NCBI GenBank assembly: GCA_004794655.1
Contig: SMMW01000559.1
Location: 372,001-436,000, forward strand
Direction of reading: 5' to 3'
Source: Marisa cornuarietis
Taxonomy: Eukaryota; Mollusca; Gastropoda; Architaenioglossa; Ampullariidae
DNA: 64,000 bases
The notes below the pieces were generated by a model. It was not told the origin of the DNA. It saw only the letters and a list, made by a program, of their open reading frames with translations, and did no database searches. A program made the position numbers and the translations under genes. This document shows, one piece after another, positions 49,701-59,036 of this stretch (positions are counted from its first letter, which is position 1; every line of letters begins with the position of its first letter).

Positions 49701-50192
49701 CAAGACATATAGCAAAATCTTACTTCTCAACAGATTGAGAGACGGAGAAGGAAATAACCCCCGCGCAGGTTAAGTGCAGGTTGGAGGGTCGGGAGAGTGG
49801 GGCGACGGCGCTGACATTTAATCTACGTCACGTCATTTTGCCCTCGCCCGTCACGTGACCAACTGCACTGGGTGGATATCGAGGTGGGGAGTCGGGTCCC
49901 TGTCTCTGGGTCGTTTTGCGATCTTCTGTCTCTTGTCGTCGAAATGACATTCTCCTTGGGCCGGCAATCTTCTAATCCCACGTCGGGGGCTCGAGGCTGC
50001 GAGATTTACTCGGCCTGACTGGTTCTTGACACTTCAGTTTCGGGGTGGGGGGGATCTCGCCAATCTAGGGAACTCCATTCCGCGTATCTCAGGTCTTCTT
50101 TCTCACTCCATTTTACGTCTGTCGTCTACTTGTCTTCAGTAATAAAGTACAGGGTTGTTCTTCTTGCCTGGTCACTTAATACTTCGAAAGAC

Positions 50193-50207
50193 AACTGCAA
50201 TTAGAGA
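50193..50207. repeat. left target-site duplication of SINE copy 1
   Basis: AACTGCAATTAGAGA, identical to 50395-50409. Confidence 0.93.
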
Positions 50208-50394
50208 GGGCGGTCCGGTGGCGCAACGGCTAGCGCCTGTCACCAATACAGTGAAGGTTGGCTGTCCTGGGTTCAGTTCTCGTCTCGGGCACGCTGTTCT
50301 TTCTCTGCATGTGGCATCTGTTTACAGGGCTGGCTGCCATGCCGTAATATAGCCTTAGTTGCTGGCTCGGCGTAAAACACCAATTCACAAAAAA
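50208..50394 (+). mobile_element. tRNA-derived SINE, copy 1
   Basis: A 187-bp element. The head carries an RNA polymerase III A-box-like segment (TGGCGCAACGGCTAGCGCC, from 50218) and a B box (GGTTCAGTTCT, 50270-50280) at tRNA-like spacing. The body (GCATGTGGCATCTGTTTACA, then GGGCTGG) and a conserved end (GGCTCGGCGTAAAACACCAA) follow, then an A-rich tail. It is flanked by the perfect 15-bp duplication. It has no coding capacity and would depend on a partner LINE for mobility. The conserved body could belong to one of the known shared SINE domains, but I cannot confirm which. Confidence 0.92.
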
Positions 50395-50409
50395 AACTGC
50401 AATTAGAGA
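50395..50409. repeat. right target-site duplication of SINE copy 1
   Basis: AACTGCAATTAGAGA, identical to 50193-50207. Confidence 0.93.
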
Positions 50410-50624
50410 CAGTGCCTATGAAAGATCATACACCTACACTAAAATATTTTGCAAAAATCTGAACCTTACGCTGTATGTCATTCAAGATTAAATCCTGAGG
50501 GATGACCAGCTAAAGCTACTGTCAGTAATATCTTATCGACATGCAAGGTCTGTTGCTGCTTTTGCTTCTGACATTTTCCAAACAAGAAAGAAATATGGGT
50601 ATAAGTCAAATCCCGTCTCCCATC

Positions 50625-51080
50625 TATTCTTCTTGCTCTCTTCTGTTTGTCCTTTTCCTGTTCTATTTCTCCTGTTCTTTCTCTCTTCCTCCTCTTCTGT
50701 CATCCATTTCTTCTTCCTCTCATTCTCTTGTTCCTCTTGTTCTTCTCGGCATCCTTCTACTTCTCTTCTTTTTCTTTCCTTCCTCTCCTTCTCTTATTAT
50801 TATCCTTCTTATGTTCCTGTCCTATTTATTCCTTTGTTCTCTACTCATTCATCTTTTTGTCTTTTCTTCTTTTTCTCTTCCTCCTCCTCGCCTTCTTTTG
50901 CTCCATTTACTTTTCTTTCCGTCTTCCTTCTCTACTTCTACTCTTTTTCTCCTCTTCTCCTTTATTTCCTTCTCCTTCTTTTATAGTCCTATTCTTCTCC
51001 TCCTTTTCTCTTCTTCCTCTTCTCATTTCCCTCCACCTCTTCTTCTCCGTACGCTTCTTTTTTCTTTCTCTTTCTTTCGA
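50625..51080. repeat. long polypyrimidine tract
   Basis: About 450 bases of almost pure C/T on the plus strand with few purines. Two overlapping long frames rich in Leu/Ser/Phe arise only from the lack of purines (no TAA/TAG/TGA) and are not genes. Such strand asymmetry is prone to triplex formation. Confidence 0.9.
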
Positions 51081-52159
51081 ATGGGAGTTTAACATTATAA
51101 ATATATTCGTTTGTTCGTCTGCAGGAAACCCACACCATTCTTCTCATAATCATCACCACTATATAAAGGTATGACCATCTCAAGAACTCTAACCTAGGCG
51201 TGCAGGAGAAATATTGGATGCGTGTTATCAAACCTGCTGCACATAAACTCCCACTGACCGAAACAAATAAAACAGCGTCTGAAGAGTTATCTTGGCAATT
51301 TCCTTTCTTGCCACCAGATATGAATAAAGCATATATCTTATGATGCGATTTTAGTATCATATGTGCTCCACGGTAGTATTATGTTTGCATCTGTCAGCAG
51401 CAGTCACTGCTTGAGGACGGGGGGGGGGCCTTTGGAGAAAGAGAATGAGTGCAGTTCAGGAGAACAGACAGGGGTGTGTGAGGGAGAGAAGGTGGAGGAG
51501 TAGAGCCACATAAAGAAGAAAGAGAAGAATAAGAGGGGGGAAGGGGTTTAATGCAGTGAACAGCCTAGGCTGCTCCCTGTAGCTGTGGCTATCAAGTGAA
51601 TCTTCTTTTGTCTGGCGCAATTCCTGACCCAATCTCTCGACCTATTCCCGTTTAATGAGAAGAATGAAGCCCTGTCTGTCGGTTGTTCTTAACCACTATC
51701 TCGGCTGTAACCTGGAGGCAGGCTGAAGAGCCGGGGTATCTAGAAGCCTTGTCTATCCCTCGTCATGCCTTGCGGCTGACTTGAAAGTATGCGAGGAAAC
51801 CCTTTGTTTTGATACTTTGATCTCAAAACTGGACATGATTGCTATTGAGTGAATTTTCGTTAAGTTTCTAATCCTTTCAGGTTTGTAAAAAGATATGCTG
51901 TTGTTTGGAGGTCATTATGGTTCACAGAAACCTCACAGAAGCGCTCAGCGCGCACTACAAAAGTTTCAAAATTAACAGATATTTTTTTCTTTAGAGAATG
52001 GTTTTTTCTTGCAGTTGCAGTGTTGTTTTGCAAGACAAAGGATTTTCTGGGATTTTTTTGGAAGTATGAGCTTCCGAATGCAGGCCTGCATCGCAGTGTG
52101 CGGTTGTTTGTGCCAACATGCTGTTCAACACTACTAACTTGGACATCACTATACCTCAT
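51081..52159. other. non-coding region
   Basis: A purine-rich stretch at 51430-51545, with the rest unremarkable. No supported gene. Confidence 0.5.
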
Positions 52160-52166
52160 GTCCGAT
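52160..52166. repeat. left target-site duplication of the DNA transposon
   Basis: GTCCGAT, identical to 54115-54121 and directly abutting the inverted repeat. Confidence 0.85.
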
Positions 52167-52190
52167 CATAGACTATAGAGAAAGAAGGAC
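52167..52190. repeat. left terminal inverted repeat
   Basis: Exact reverse complement of 54091-54114 over 24 bp. Confidence 0.95.
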
Positions 52191-52456
52191 AGCCATCTTA
52201 GCGCGCTTGTAGTGGGCCAGCGCTGGCTCAACTCCCGTCCGCTGTATACTCGCCGATACAATTGACAGCCAGCTTCCGCTCTCTTTGTCGCGTATCCGCG
52301 AGTACATCATGGAATGCTTTGATATTGAAGAAATCCTCTTAGTATGCTTTTATATATATTTTAATACATAAATCATAATGTACAATATCTCCGCTCAAAC
52401 ACAGCGTTGTATCGTAGTATTTGTATTTATTTGAAAGTCAAATTAATAGTATTGTC

Positions 52457-52470
52457 AACAAGCTCTCGCT
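52457..52470. repeat. left target-site duplication of SINE copy 2
   Basis: AACAAGCTCTCGCT, identical to 52647-52660. Confidence 0.92.
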
Positions 52471-52646
52471 GACGGTCCGGTGGCGCAATGGTTAGCGCCT
52501 GTCACCAATACAGTGAAGGTTGGCTGTCTTGGGTTCAGTCTCGGGCACGCTGTTCTTTCTTTGCATGTGGCATCTGTTTACAGGGCTGGATGCATTGCCA
52601 CGATATAGCCTTAGTTGCTGGCTCGGCGTAAAACACCAATTAAAAA
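52471..52646 (+). mobile_element. tRNA-derived SINE, copy 2
   Basis: Same family and orientation as 50208-50394: GGTCCGGTGGCGCAATGG head, the same GTGGCATCTGTTTACAGGG body and GGCTCGGCGTAAAACACCAA end, A-rich tail. It lacks the six-base TTCTCG-type segment next to the B box that copy 1 has, so its B box runs straight into TCTCGGGC. It is flanked by a perfect 14-bp duplication and lies inside the DNA transposon, so it inserted later than the transposon. Confidence 0.92.
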
Positions 52647-52660
52647 AACAAGCTCTCGCT
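52647..52660. repeat. right target-site duplication of SINE copy 2
   Basis: AACAAGCTCTCGCT, identical to 52457-52470. Confidence 0.92.
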
Positions 52661-52900
52661 CTCTGGCTCATTGTCTGAGTGATACAGAGAGCGGTTTGTA
52701 GCGAGTTTGTCGTTTCTTAAATATTAATTGAGACTAAGGCCCTGAGGGGCATGCCTTAAACTCTATTTATTTTGTAACACATTTAAATCCTTATTTATTG
52801 ATTTTTTTTAACGATGTTGTTATAAAACACATTCACATCGTGCGTCGTGTTATCAGGACGATGGTGCACTTGAAATGGGTGGCGAAGAAAACTTCGATGT

Positions 52901-53374
52901 TCCTTCGATGTTCTTTCTCGACTTGACTACCGCAACTCCTTGCTGGCAGGCTGCCCTGACTACCTCATTCAGAGACTCCAGAGAGTACAGAACTCTGCTG
53001 CGCGTCTGGTGCTTAGAGCAAGGAAACGGGACCATGTCACTCCTCTCCTTCGTTTTCTACACTGGCTACCCATCCGTTCTGGCATTCAGTACAAACTGTC
53101 TGTGCTGTGTTTTACTTTCTTTGCTGGCTCCTGTCCTGACTATTTCTCTGAACTTCTCATCCCTTACTCTCCGTCCAGACAACTACGCTCTTCGTCTGAC
53201 GACCGTATTCTAACTGTTCCTGTCACCAGAACAACAACATATGGTCACAGGACTTTGGGCTACTGTGCTCCAAAACAATGGAACTCTCTTCCTTTCCATA
53301 TCTGCCACCTTCCTACAACTGAATCTTTCAAATCTGCACTGAAAACGCACCTCTTCCTTGAGCATTTCTCCTAA
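52901..53374 (+). pseudogene. ORF2 C-terminal fragment of the truncated LINE
   Basis: About 157 codons open to the stop, with conserved VQNSAARL and LHWLPI blocks that follow the RT thumb in L2/CR1-group elements. No start codon of its own is expected. It cannot act without the missing catalytic domains. Confidence 0.88.
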
Positions 53375-53641
53375 CACAGTCCGCACAATGCTCGTCCTTC
53401 TTAACCCCGCCCCCTTCCCTCTTGCTACTTTACCCATCTTTCTCGCAGAATCACTATATTTCTCTGTTCCTGTTACTTGATGCCTTTTGTTTTCTGTTTC
53501 GTCGTCAGTACTGTCGTTTTCTTTCGTCCCCTTTGTTCTGTATCTACTTAGTCCACGTCTCTTCCTCATTTTAAGCGCTAAGAGCATGCTCTCTATGAGT
53601 GTGAATATGCGCTATAAACATCTTCACTATTATTATTATTT
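52901..53641 (+). mobile_element. 5'-truncated L2/CR1-type LINE (3' end)
   Basis: Begins in frame with SFDVLSRLDYRNSLLAG and runs through LQRVQNSAARLVLRARK, HWLPIRSGIQYKL and KSALKTHLFLEHFS to a stop at 53372-53374. These are hallmarks of the C-terminal tail of L2/CR1/Jockey-group ORF2, after the reverse transcriptase. A 3' UTR with AGCGCTAAGAGCATGCTCT and TATGCGCTATAAA then ends in a short (ATT)n at about 53627-53641, typical of L2-like elements. The endonuclease and catalytic RT are absent. It is a different family from the 36-41.7 kb element, whose C-terminus has the CCHC-like motif instead. It lies inside the DNA transposon. Confidence 0.88.
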
Positions 53642-53806
53642 ATCTGCCCCCGAAAGTTTCAGTTGGGTGCCTTTCAGATCTATAGGTAAAAATAGAGGTT
53701 AGAGTAAGAAAAGTAGCTATTTTCTTCCATTATTTATTTTGTGATACATTTTTACTTAAACTTGTAGACAAATTTGTTTAATCATAATTAGTTTCATCAG
53801 GTCTAC

Positions 53807-53968
53807 CTGGAGATCTGGGAAGAGTCTAGTAGTGCGATTCACAGCTCTCACAAGAGCTTTTTCCCTGTCTTGATGTTCTCGTCCTCGTCGTATGCTGAAA
53901 AATGATAAGCCTTTGTGTCGACTTTTGCATGCTGGGCAGCCTGGAATCGCACAGCTAGTGCCTGGCAT
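53807..53968 (-). CDS. THAP-domain N-terminal exon of a P-type transposase relic
   Basis: The ATG at 53968 opens MPGTSCAIPGCPACKSRHKG followed by LSFFSIRRGR and KALVRAVNRTTRLFPDLQ. This is the start of a THAP (C2CH) DNA-binding finger: Cys6 and Cys11 give the first metal pair, and SFF and the AVNR helix match the usual spacing. The exon is exactly 54 codons to a good donor (CCAG|GTAGAC) at 53807/53806, phase 0. The second half of the finger (C-x2-H and AVPTIF-like motif) would be in a following exon and is not found here. Read through, the frame stops at 53756. THAP domains occur at the N-terminus of P-element transposases, where they bind the element ends, and in host proteins derived from them. 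Confidence 0.75.
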
Positions 53969-54090
53969 GTCAAATTAACTACAACAATAGCTCTGAGACG
54001 CACTGTGTAAGCGAAGCCGGAAAAGGCGAAGGGATGAAAAAGCCAGCGCATGCGCGTTGCAAGTTATTTGTTCCCGCGCTCGAGTCGCTA

Positions 54091-54114
54091 GTCCTTCTTT
54101 CTCTATAGTCTATG
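54091..54114. repeat. right terminal inverted repeat
   Basis: Exact reverse complement of 52167-52190. Confidence 0.95.
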
Positions 54115-54121
54115 GTCCGAT
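54115..54121. repeat. right target-site duplication of the DNA transposon
   Basis: GTCCGAT, identical to 52160-52166. Confidence 0.85.
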
Positions 54122-54469
54122 TAAGCCAAACGAAAACAGTCCATAGATACGAACTAGTCTGACAGCCTGGAAAAAATATGATTTCTTCTAAATTCAACTA
54201 AGAAAAGTCTTCCACAACTTCTCCCGTTCAAGACTATAACATAAACCTGCTGATTAAGTCTAAAATTGGATCGAATGATGACGAAGCGATGCATCAGATT
54301 TCTTGCAGCCTGTCGGCCTAATTAGCTGCCTTATGTTTCTTTCGACTTTATCAAAATCCTCGGAGCCCAGTATTCTGGAAATATCACACTCCCTGATCCT
54401 TGATGTTATTTGATCAAACCTATTTCCTTCCATACTTGCTTAACAATGTTGACCGTGGCAGTTTCAAAA

Positions 54470-54605
54470 CAGAATTAAAATCTTTCTTTGTCAGCTAGGC
54501 GTAAAGGCACCGCGGTTTTTTTTGCTTATCGGTGTTTATTTATCAACAGAGAAAGGACGCTAACTCATATCAGTTTGCAAACAACCAGTTGACATTATGT
54601 CCAAA
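54470..54605. repeat. dispersed repeat family B, copy 1
   Basis: Shares AATTAAAATCTTTCTTTGTC, then AGCTAGGCGTAAAGGCACCG, TTGCTTATCGGT and AACGCTAACTC/ACAACCAG landmarks with 57075-57210, same orientation. The T-tract inside differs in length. Confidence 0.85.
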
Positions 54606-55804
54606 ACAAAGCAGGGTCCTTGTCCGGCCCGAAGAACACATCTCGGTGATAAAAGGACAGACACCGAGATTTCAGGCCTATTTCTCTTTAAAGCGGTTCT
54701 GTCTTCTTTTGCCTGGGCGGGAAGTGTGAAGTGTGAAAGATCGGTTAACAGTCTCCTATTGTCCTCACTTTCTTGTGTGAAATGGTTGGCTGGTTTGTAC
54801 AAACGGACAGTAGGAAGAATGACAAAGAAATAAAAATTTATATCTGTAATTGAAGTTTGCTGAACTGTTTAACGGGTCGTTTCTTGGAATATTTCCACCC
54901 ACATTTCTGATGAAGGCAATTCGCACAGATAAATAAATACAGAAACAGCCGAGTGCAAAGCTCTAGTTAAATTTTTATAGAAATAGCGCCTTTTCAAGCT
55001 TAGTTTTATTTGTGAAGAGTTCTGCATGAAGCATGTGCATGAGATCCCTCGCTAACAATTCCTAAAAAGAAGAGTTAAGTGCTGAAAATTTGATACGGCT
55101 GTTTTTATTGATATTATTGATATCAAATCTAAATGGGAGGTGGATGGGAAGAAGTGTAACCTGGAGCCAGGGTGATGAAGGCAGCGTAACCTGTGACTTT
55201 AGTCATGAAGCAGAGGTAGTGTTACCTCAGGATTAGCTACCGACCAGGAGCTTGCGTGTTCCTGTAATTGTCAACAGGCGCAGATTGACAAGATCAGATG
55301 ATAATCTAGCGGTCCTCGTCTGGCGTTTGGTCCACGTTCATGGCTACGGTGGAGGAGGGGAGCTTGCTAAGGCTGTATGTATTAAGTAGTGGTTAAAGCA
55401 AGACCTGAGAGACGGATGTATCTCTGATTCATAACTACGACACCGATAGTTAGTATTCTCGATTTAGCAACAGAGGATTGTCGGTTTGAGATTCATCTGC
55501 AAATATGCTTTTTCATGGGATTTGACTGCACATAAAAGTAAACATTTCAGTATTCAATACAGGTATATTTTTTTCATCACTTAGGTTATTTCTGCGGCGG
55601 TCTGAGACTCCAAGACTATTTTAAGTAACGGATGTTACCAGCCAGAATGCATCTAAAACGATGATAAACGTAAAATAAATGCCACATTTCCCGGAGTCGG
55701 ATATAATGCATGGGATATTTTCAAAACGTTGATATATAAAATTTTATCGAAATATTATTTCCGTTTTTTTTTTTTTTTTTTAGTATTTGCAGTCCGACTT
55801 TTCA

Positions 55805-55932
55805 GCCTCCTGGAATCCATCTTCATTCGGGGGACATTCGTGCTTATAAAAGTTTGCGGCATCATGAGCTGGTTTAGTAGCCACAGACATGTCTCTTCTG
55901 CTTGGCATTCTGCTACATTTTGTAGACATTCT
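55805..55932. repeat. dispersed repeat family C, copy 1
   Basis: Aligns with 56364-56493: CATTCGGG..CATTC.TGCT, AAGTTYGCGSCATCRTGA, CTGGT, a GACATGTCTCTTCTG/GACACGTCCTGTCTG block and CGTAGACATT. Divergence is roughly one base in three or four. Confidence 0.65.
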
Positions 55933-56363
55933 GTTTTCTATGGCGTATGGGTTATTTTTACACAAAAATTTTTCTCCTAACGAAGATGCATTTACTCTTC
56001 AACGGCTCTTATTTGTGGTGCCTTTCGACACTTAAAATTGTAACAATATGATTTGCATGATCATGTAAGAACTCAAACTTTTTTTCAACATTATATTGCA
56101 GAAAGTAAGATAATATTATTACCGGTGGTTTTAAACTAATATATGTTCTTTAACAAAAGTTTGTTTACTTTAGAAGAGGCGTGAAAAAAACTGATAATCT
56201 TTTCCTTTGCCTTTATTTTCTGGCTGTTCTTCGCGGTTGCGTGATATTGCATACGATCTGTCTTCCACCTCCACCAACACTGAATCTTGTTAATCATGGG
56301 AGCCCCTTGAGGTATGAGAAATGATGTTCTTATGCTGCACAAGAAGTGAATCATGAGAAAATG

Positions 56364-56493
56364 GAGCCGTCCACAGATCCATTATTATTCGGGTTCCATT
56401 CCTGCTCACGGAAGTTCGCGCCATCGTGAACAAACTGGTCTCTCCATTGACACGTCCTGTCTGTCTGAGATTTTACTACATATCGTAGACATT
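56364..56493. repeat. dispersed repeat family C, copy 2
   Basis: Partner of 55805-55932 in the same orientation, about 560 bp downstream. The translated minus strands also share an MSTxCS...RxDxS pattern, so both could derive from an old coding element, though no family is recognised. Confidence 0.65.
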
Positions 56494-57074
56494 AAAACTT
56501 TATGTAAAATGTAAGTCTTACCTTTTTTTGCCAAAAACAAATCGCTGACGAGGACTATTACCATTGTTGTTGTTGTTGGCATAGAATAAAAACCCTTGTT
56601 ATTAAGAGCTTTTAATCTGTTTTTACTCAGTGAACTTCGCAAATCAGTCGAAGAAAATAACATGTCTTTTTAATACTTCAGAATTATTTATTTCCTTTCA
56701 GTAGAGATGGGCTGCAATGATCCTAGCCTGCTCTTTAACATATATAGCGTTCTTGTGAATGGAATTCTTTAGACTGAGCAGACCAATAAACAGATTCGGT
56801 TTGCCAGCTGAAAATTGGAAACAGTGATTGACGATCCAAATAAAAATGAAAAGACTTTGATTTTGCTTAACTGCTTAGCTATAAAATTTAATTAATAGAA
56901 CAACCTCGATTTGGGAGAAAACATCAAGAATAGACTAGCTTTTTCTCGGTGCCAAGAAAAAGTTTGCCTGTGTTAGTAGATGATGACTTCTCGAGATTTC
57001 AGTTTTGCAAGAAAACAGGTAAAGCATGCACGGATGAAAACCTTTTTCTCCTCATTAGACATACAACACATAAA

Positions 57075-57210
57075 CATAATTAAAATCTTTCTTTGTCAGC
57101 TAGCCGTAAAGGCACCGTGTTTGTTTTTTTGTGTTTTTTTTTTTTTTTTGCTTATCGGTATTTATTTTTCAACAAAGAACGCTAACTCAGTTTGCCAACA
57201 ACCAGGCGCA
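57075..57210. repeat. dispersed repeat family B, copy 2
   Basis: Partner of 54470-54605, with a longer internal T-run. Similarity ends abruptly on both sides, as for an inserted element, but no terminal repeats or duplication could be defined. Confidence 0.85.
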
Positions 57211-59036
57211 TCCTAAATTACCATGTATCTGATGGATGATGAAATATTTATCATACACGTGGCACTGACATTTTAAAAAATGTAGAACTTTATCAGTTTA
57301 TACTTTCAAATGAAGAAATGTCGAGGTCTTATGCTATTTTATTTTTTGATAGATAGGTGAATAGGGCGAAACCTACACCTATCAGTTCCTTAACCTTCTC
57401 TTCCTATTTTCATGCCTTTTACTAAATCTAAAGCTTCTGCCTTTGTCATTAAGACTTCTACACAATTTGTTTTGCTCTTTAAACAGCAATGATTTTTTCA
57501 CATTGTTTAAAGAAATGTTGGAACGCTTGGAATGAATCATCAAGGTATAATACAATTTATTATGATACAATTGAACTTCGCATAGATTGTGACTGAAATT
57601 AATTCACCAATTAATTGTTTTTCTGTGAGATTCATAAGTTAAATCATTAAATGCCTCTATTTCCTAAATTGCAAAGTTTTTTTAGCCCTTGAAAAATGCA
57701 CAAAATGTTGGGTCTTTTCTTTACCCCTTCAGTTCTAAGTTTTCAAATACTCTGCAGATCATCTTGCAATGCTTGAGTTTATTTTTATTTCTTCCGTTAA
57801 GTTTTCTTCGATTATACCTACTTGTTTTTTCTGTTCTGTCTCTACTTCGCTTCCTTTTCTTCTTTAAAGAAGTGTGTTTGTTAGAAGCACCTTTCATCTG
57901 CATTGAGAGGGTTTCAAAATAGCTGGAAGATAATTTTAAAGTTTAGAGCAATCGGAAAAAATATTCTCAGCAGCATCTAGAAAACTTGATTGCCCATAAT
58001 GAAGTAGGCAGCCAAGCTCTCCCTCTCTTGTCCCCACAGCTACGAAACATCCGTCTTGCGCATGCGTCTGGTCAACGTGCCGTTGCGTCTTCACCTGCCT
58101 TCCAGCCTGGCGCATGCAGCACATTTTTAAACCTATTTTTTGTCTGGCCGCCTAGTTGTACTCGAAGAAGTTAATTCTGAGCACGCGCGCGAAACCAAGA
58201 GAAGAATAAATAAGTGAGCCCAGCGGTGTGAAAAGAAGATGCCCACGTTCACCTCCATTTGTCACTGACATCAACGTGCTTCACGTGTCCCTTGCCACGT
58301 GACGTCCCTAAGAAATCGCCGCGTGATATCACGTTCCAGCTTCTACGGGATGTTACGTTCATGTTGCTATGTAACGAATTACGCCGACGCTGCTAATTAG
58401 TTTGTTGTTTAGGCCTGATGAATAAGAGACAGGCAGGGACACCCTCCCACCCACCCACACAAACATTCACGCAACCACGGCACATGCACAAGTATTCGTG
58501 CACGGAAGGAGATGCGCGTGTAAATCGTTGAAGTTATTTGTTGATGTCACCGACTCACGCCCACATTTTTCTTGCGTCCATTTGCAGATGCAGCAGTTTG
58601 TGGGATCCTCGGCGACAACCACGCAAGAAGCAAGGACGCAAAGAGAAATCTTCGATTACTAGATTACTAGAGCTTGTTAGCTTCCCACCCGACTGTGAAC
58701 CCATGCTAGCCGTACAGGTAGCTATTATGGACAAGCGTTTTGTTGCTGCTCTGACTGCAAAGATGCATCGAATCATTCCTAGAGACAAATCAATACTCAT
58801 TTTCAAACCCATCCCAGCTGCTGCCGCGGGCAGGACCATAACAATGGCTTTTGCGTGCGTTTTCAAGGTCTAATAAAGGCTCCGGAGATTATCTTTCCCA
58901 AGGACGTTTGCACTTAAAAAGGAAATCCTCCTACCTGGTGAGGTCGCCAGGTCAGTTTTCGCAAGCGTTGATGATGTGAAGCAAGCAGCCTGTTCGAAGC
59001 AAACGACTTTTTCCCCCCGACCCCCTTCGTTCAACT

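Larger units (their letters stand above)
45503..50192. other. non-coding region
   Basis: No supported gene apart from the weak minus-strand candidate at 46376-46570. It includes a CRE palindrome at 46243-46250, (TGCG)n at 47513-47554, a pyrimidine-rich stretch at 48055-48165, a G-run at 48600 and the dispersed repeat at 49480-49700. Confidence 0.5.
52167..54114 (-). mobile_element. non-autonomous DNA transposon with THAP exon, probably P-superfamily
   Basis: Bounded by perfect 24-bp terminal inverted repeats at 52167-52190 and 54091-54114 (outer 20 bases CATAGACTATAGAGAAAGAA) and by a 7-bp direct duplication. Total length is 1948 bp. About 900 bp of this is later insertion: a SINE with its own target duplication and a truncated LINE. 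The original element was therefore about 1 kb. A minus-strand exon with a THAP zinc-finger start lies 146 bp inside the right terminus. CA...TG ends, a near-8-bp duplication and a THAP N-terminus fit the P-element superfamily; the canonical P duplication is 8 bp. No catalytic transposase domain is seen, so this copy is an internally deleted, non-autonomous derivative. Confidence 0.88.
54122..59036. other. non-coding region upstream of the receptor exon
   Basis: Carries two pairs of diverged repeats (listed separately) and otherwise AT-rich sequence. CACGTG-rich DNA occurs at about 58280-58310. The 58538-58873 frame is open on both strands and is not called. The receptor's 5' UTR and promoter may lie in the last few hundred bases; a two-codon upstream ORF (ATGATGTGA) is at 58971-58979. 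No firm promoter element is assigned. Confidence 0.5.

Noticed and set aside
50208..50290. tRNA gene
   Set aside because: A and B boxes are present, but the segment does not fold as a full cloverleaf and continues into a SINE body with a target duplication.
50541..51092. 183-codon Ser/Leu/Phe-rich frame
   Set aside because: It exists only because the polypyrimidine tract has no stop codons; no motif, and a second frame over the same bases is equally open.
58538..58873. Open frames on both strands upstream of the receptor
   Set aside because: Neither has a recognisable motif or signal; probably 5' flank.
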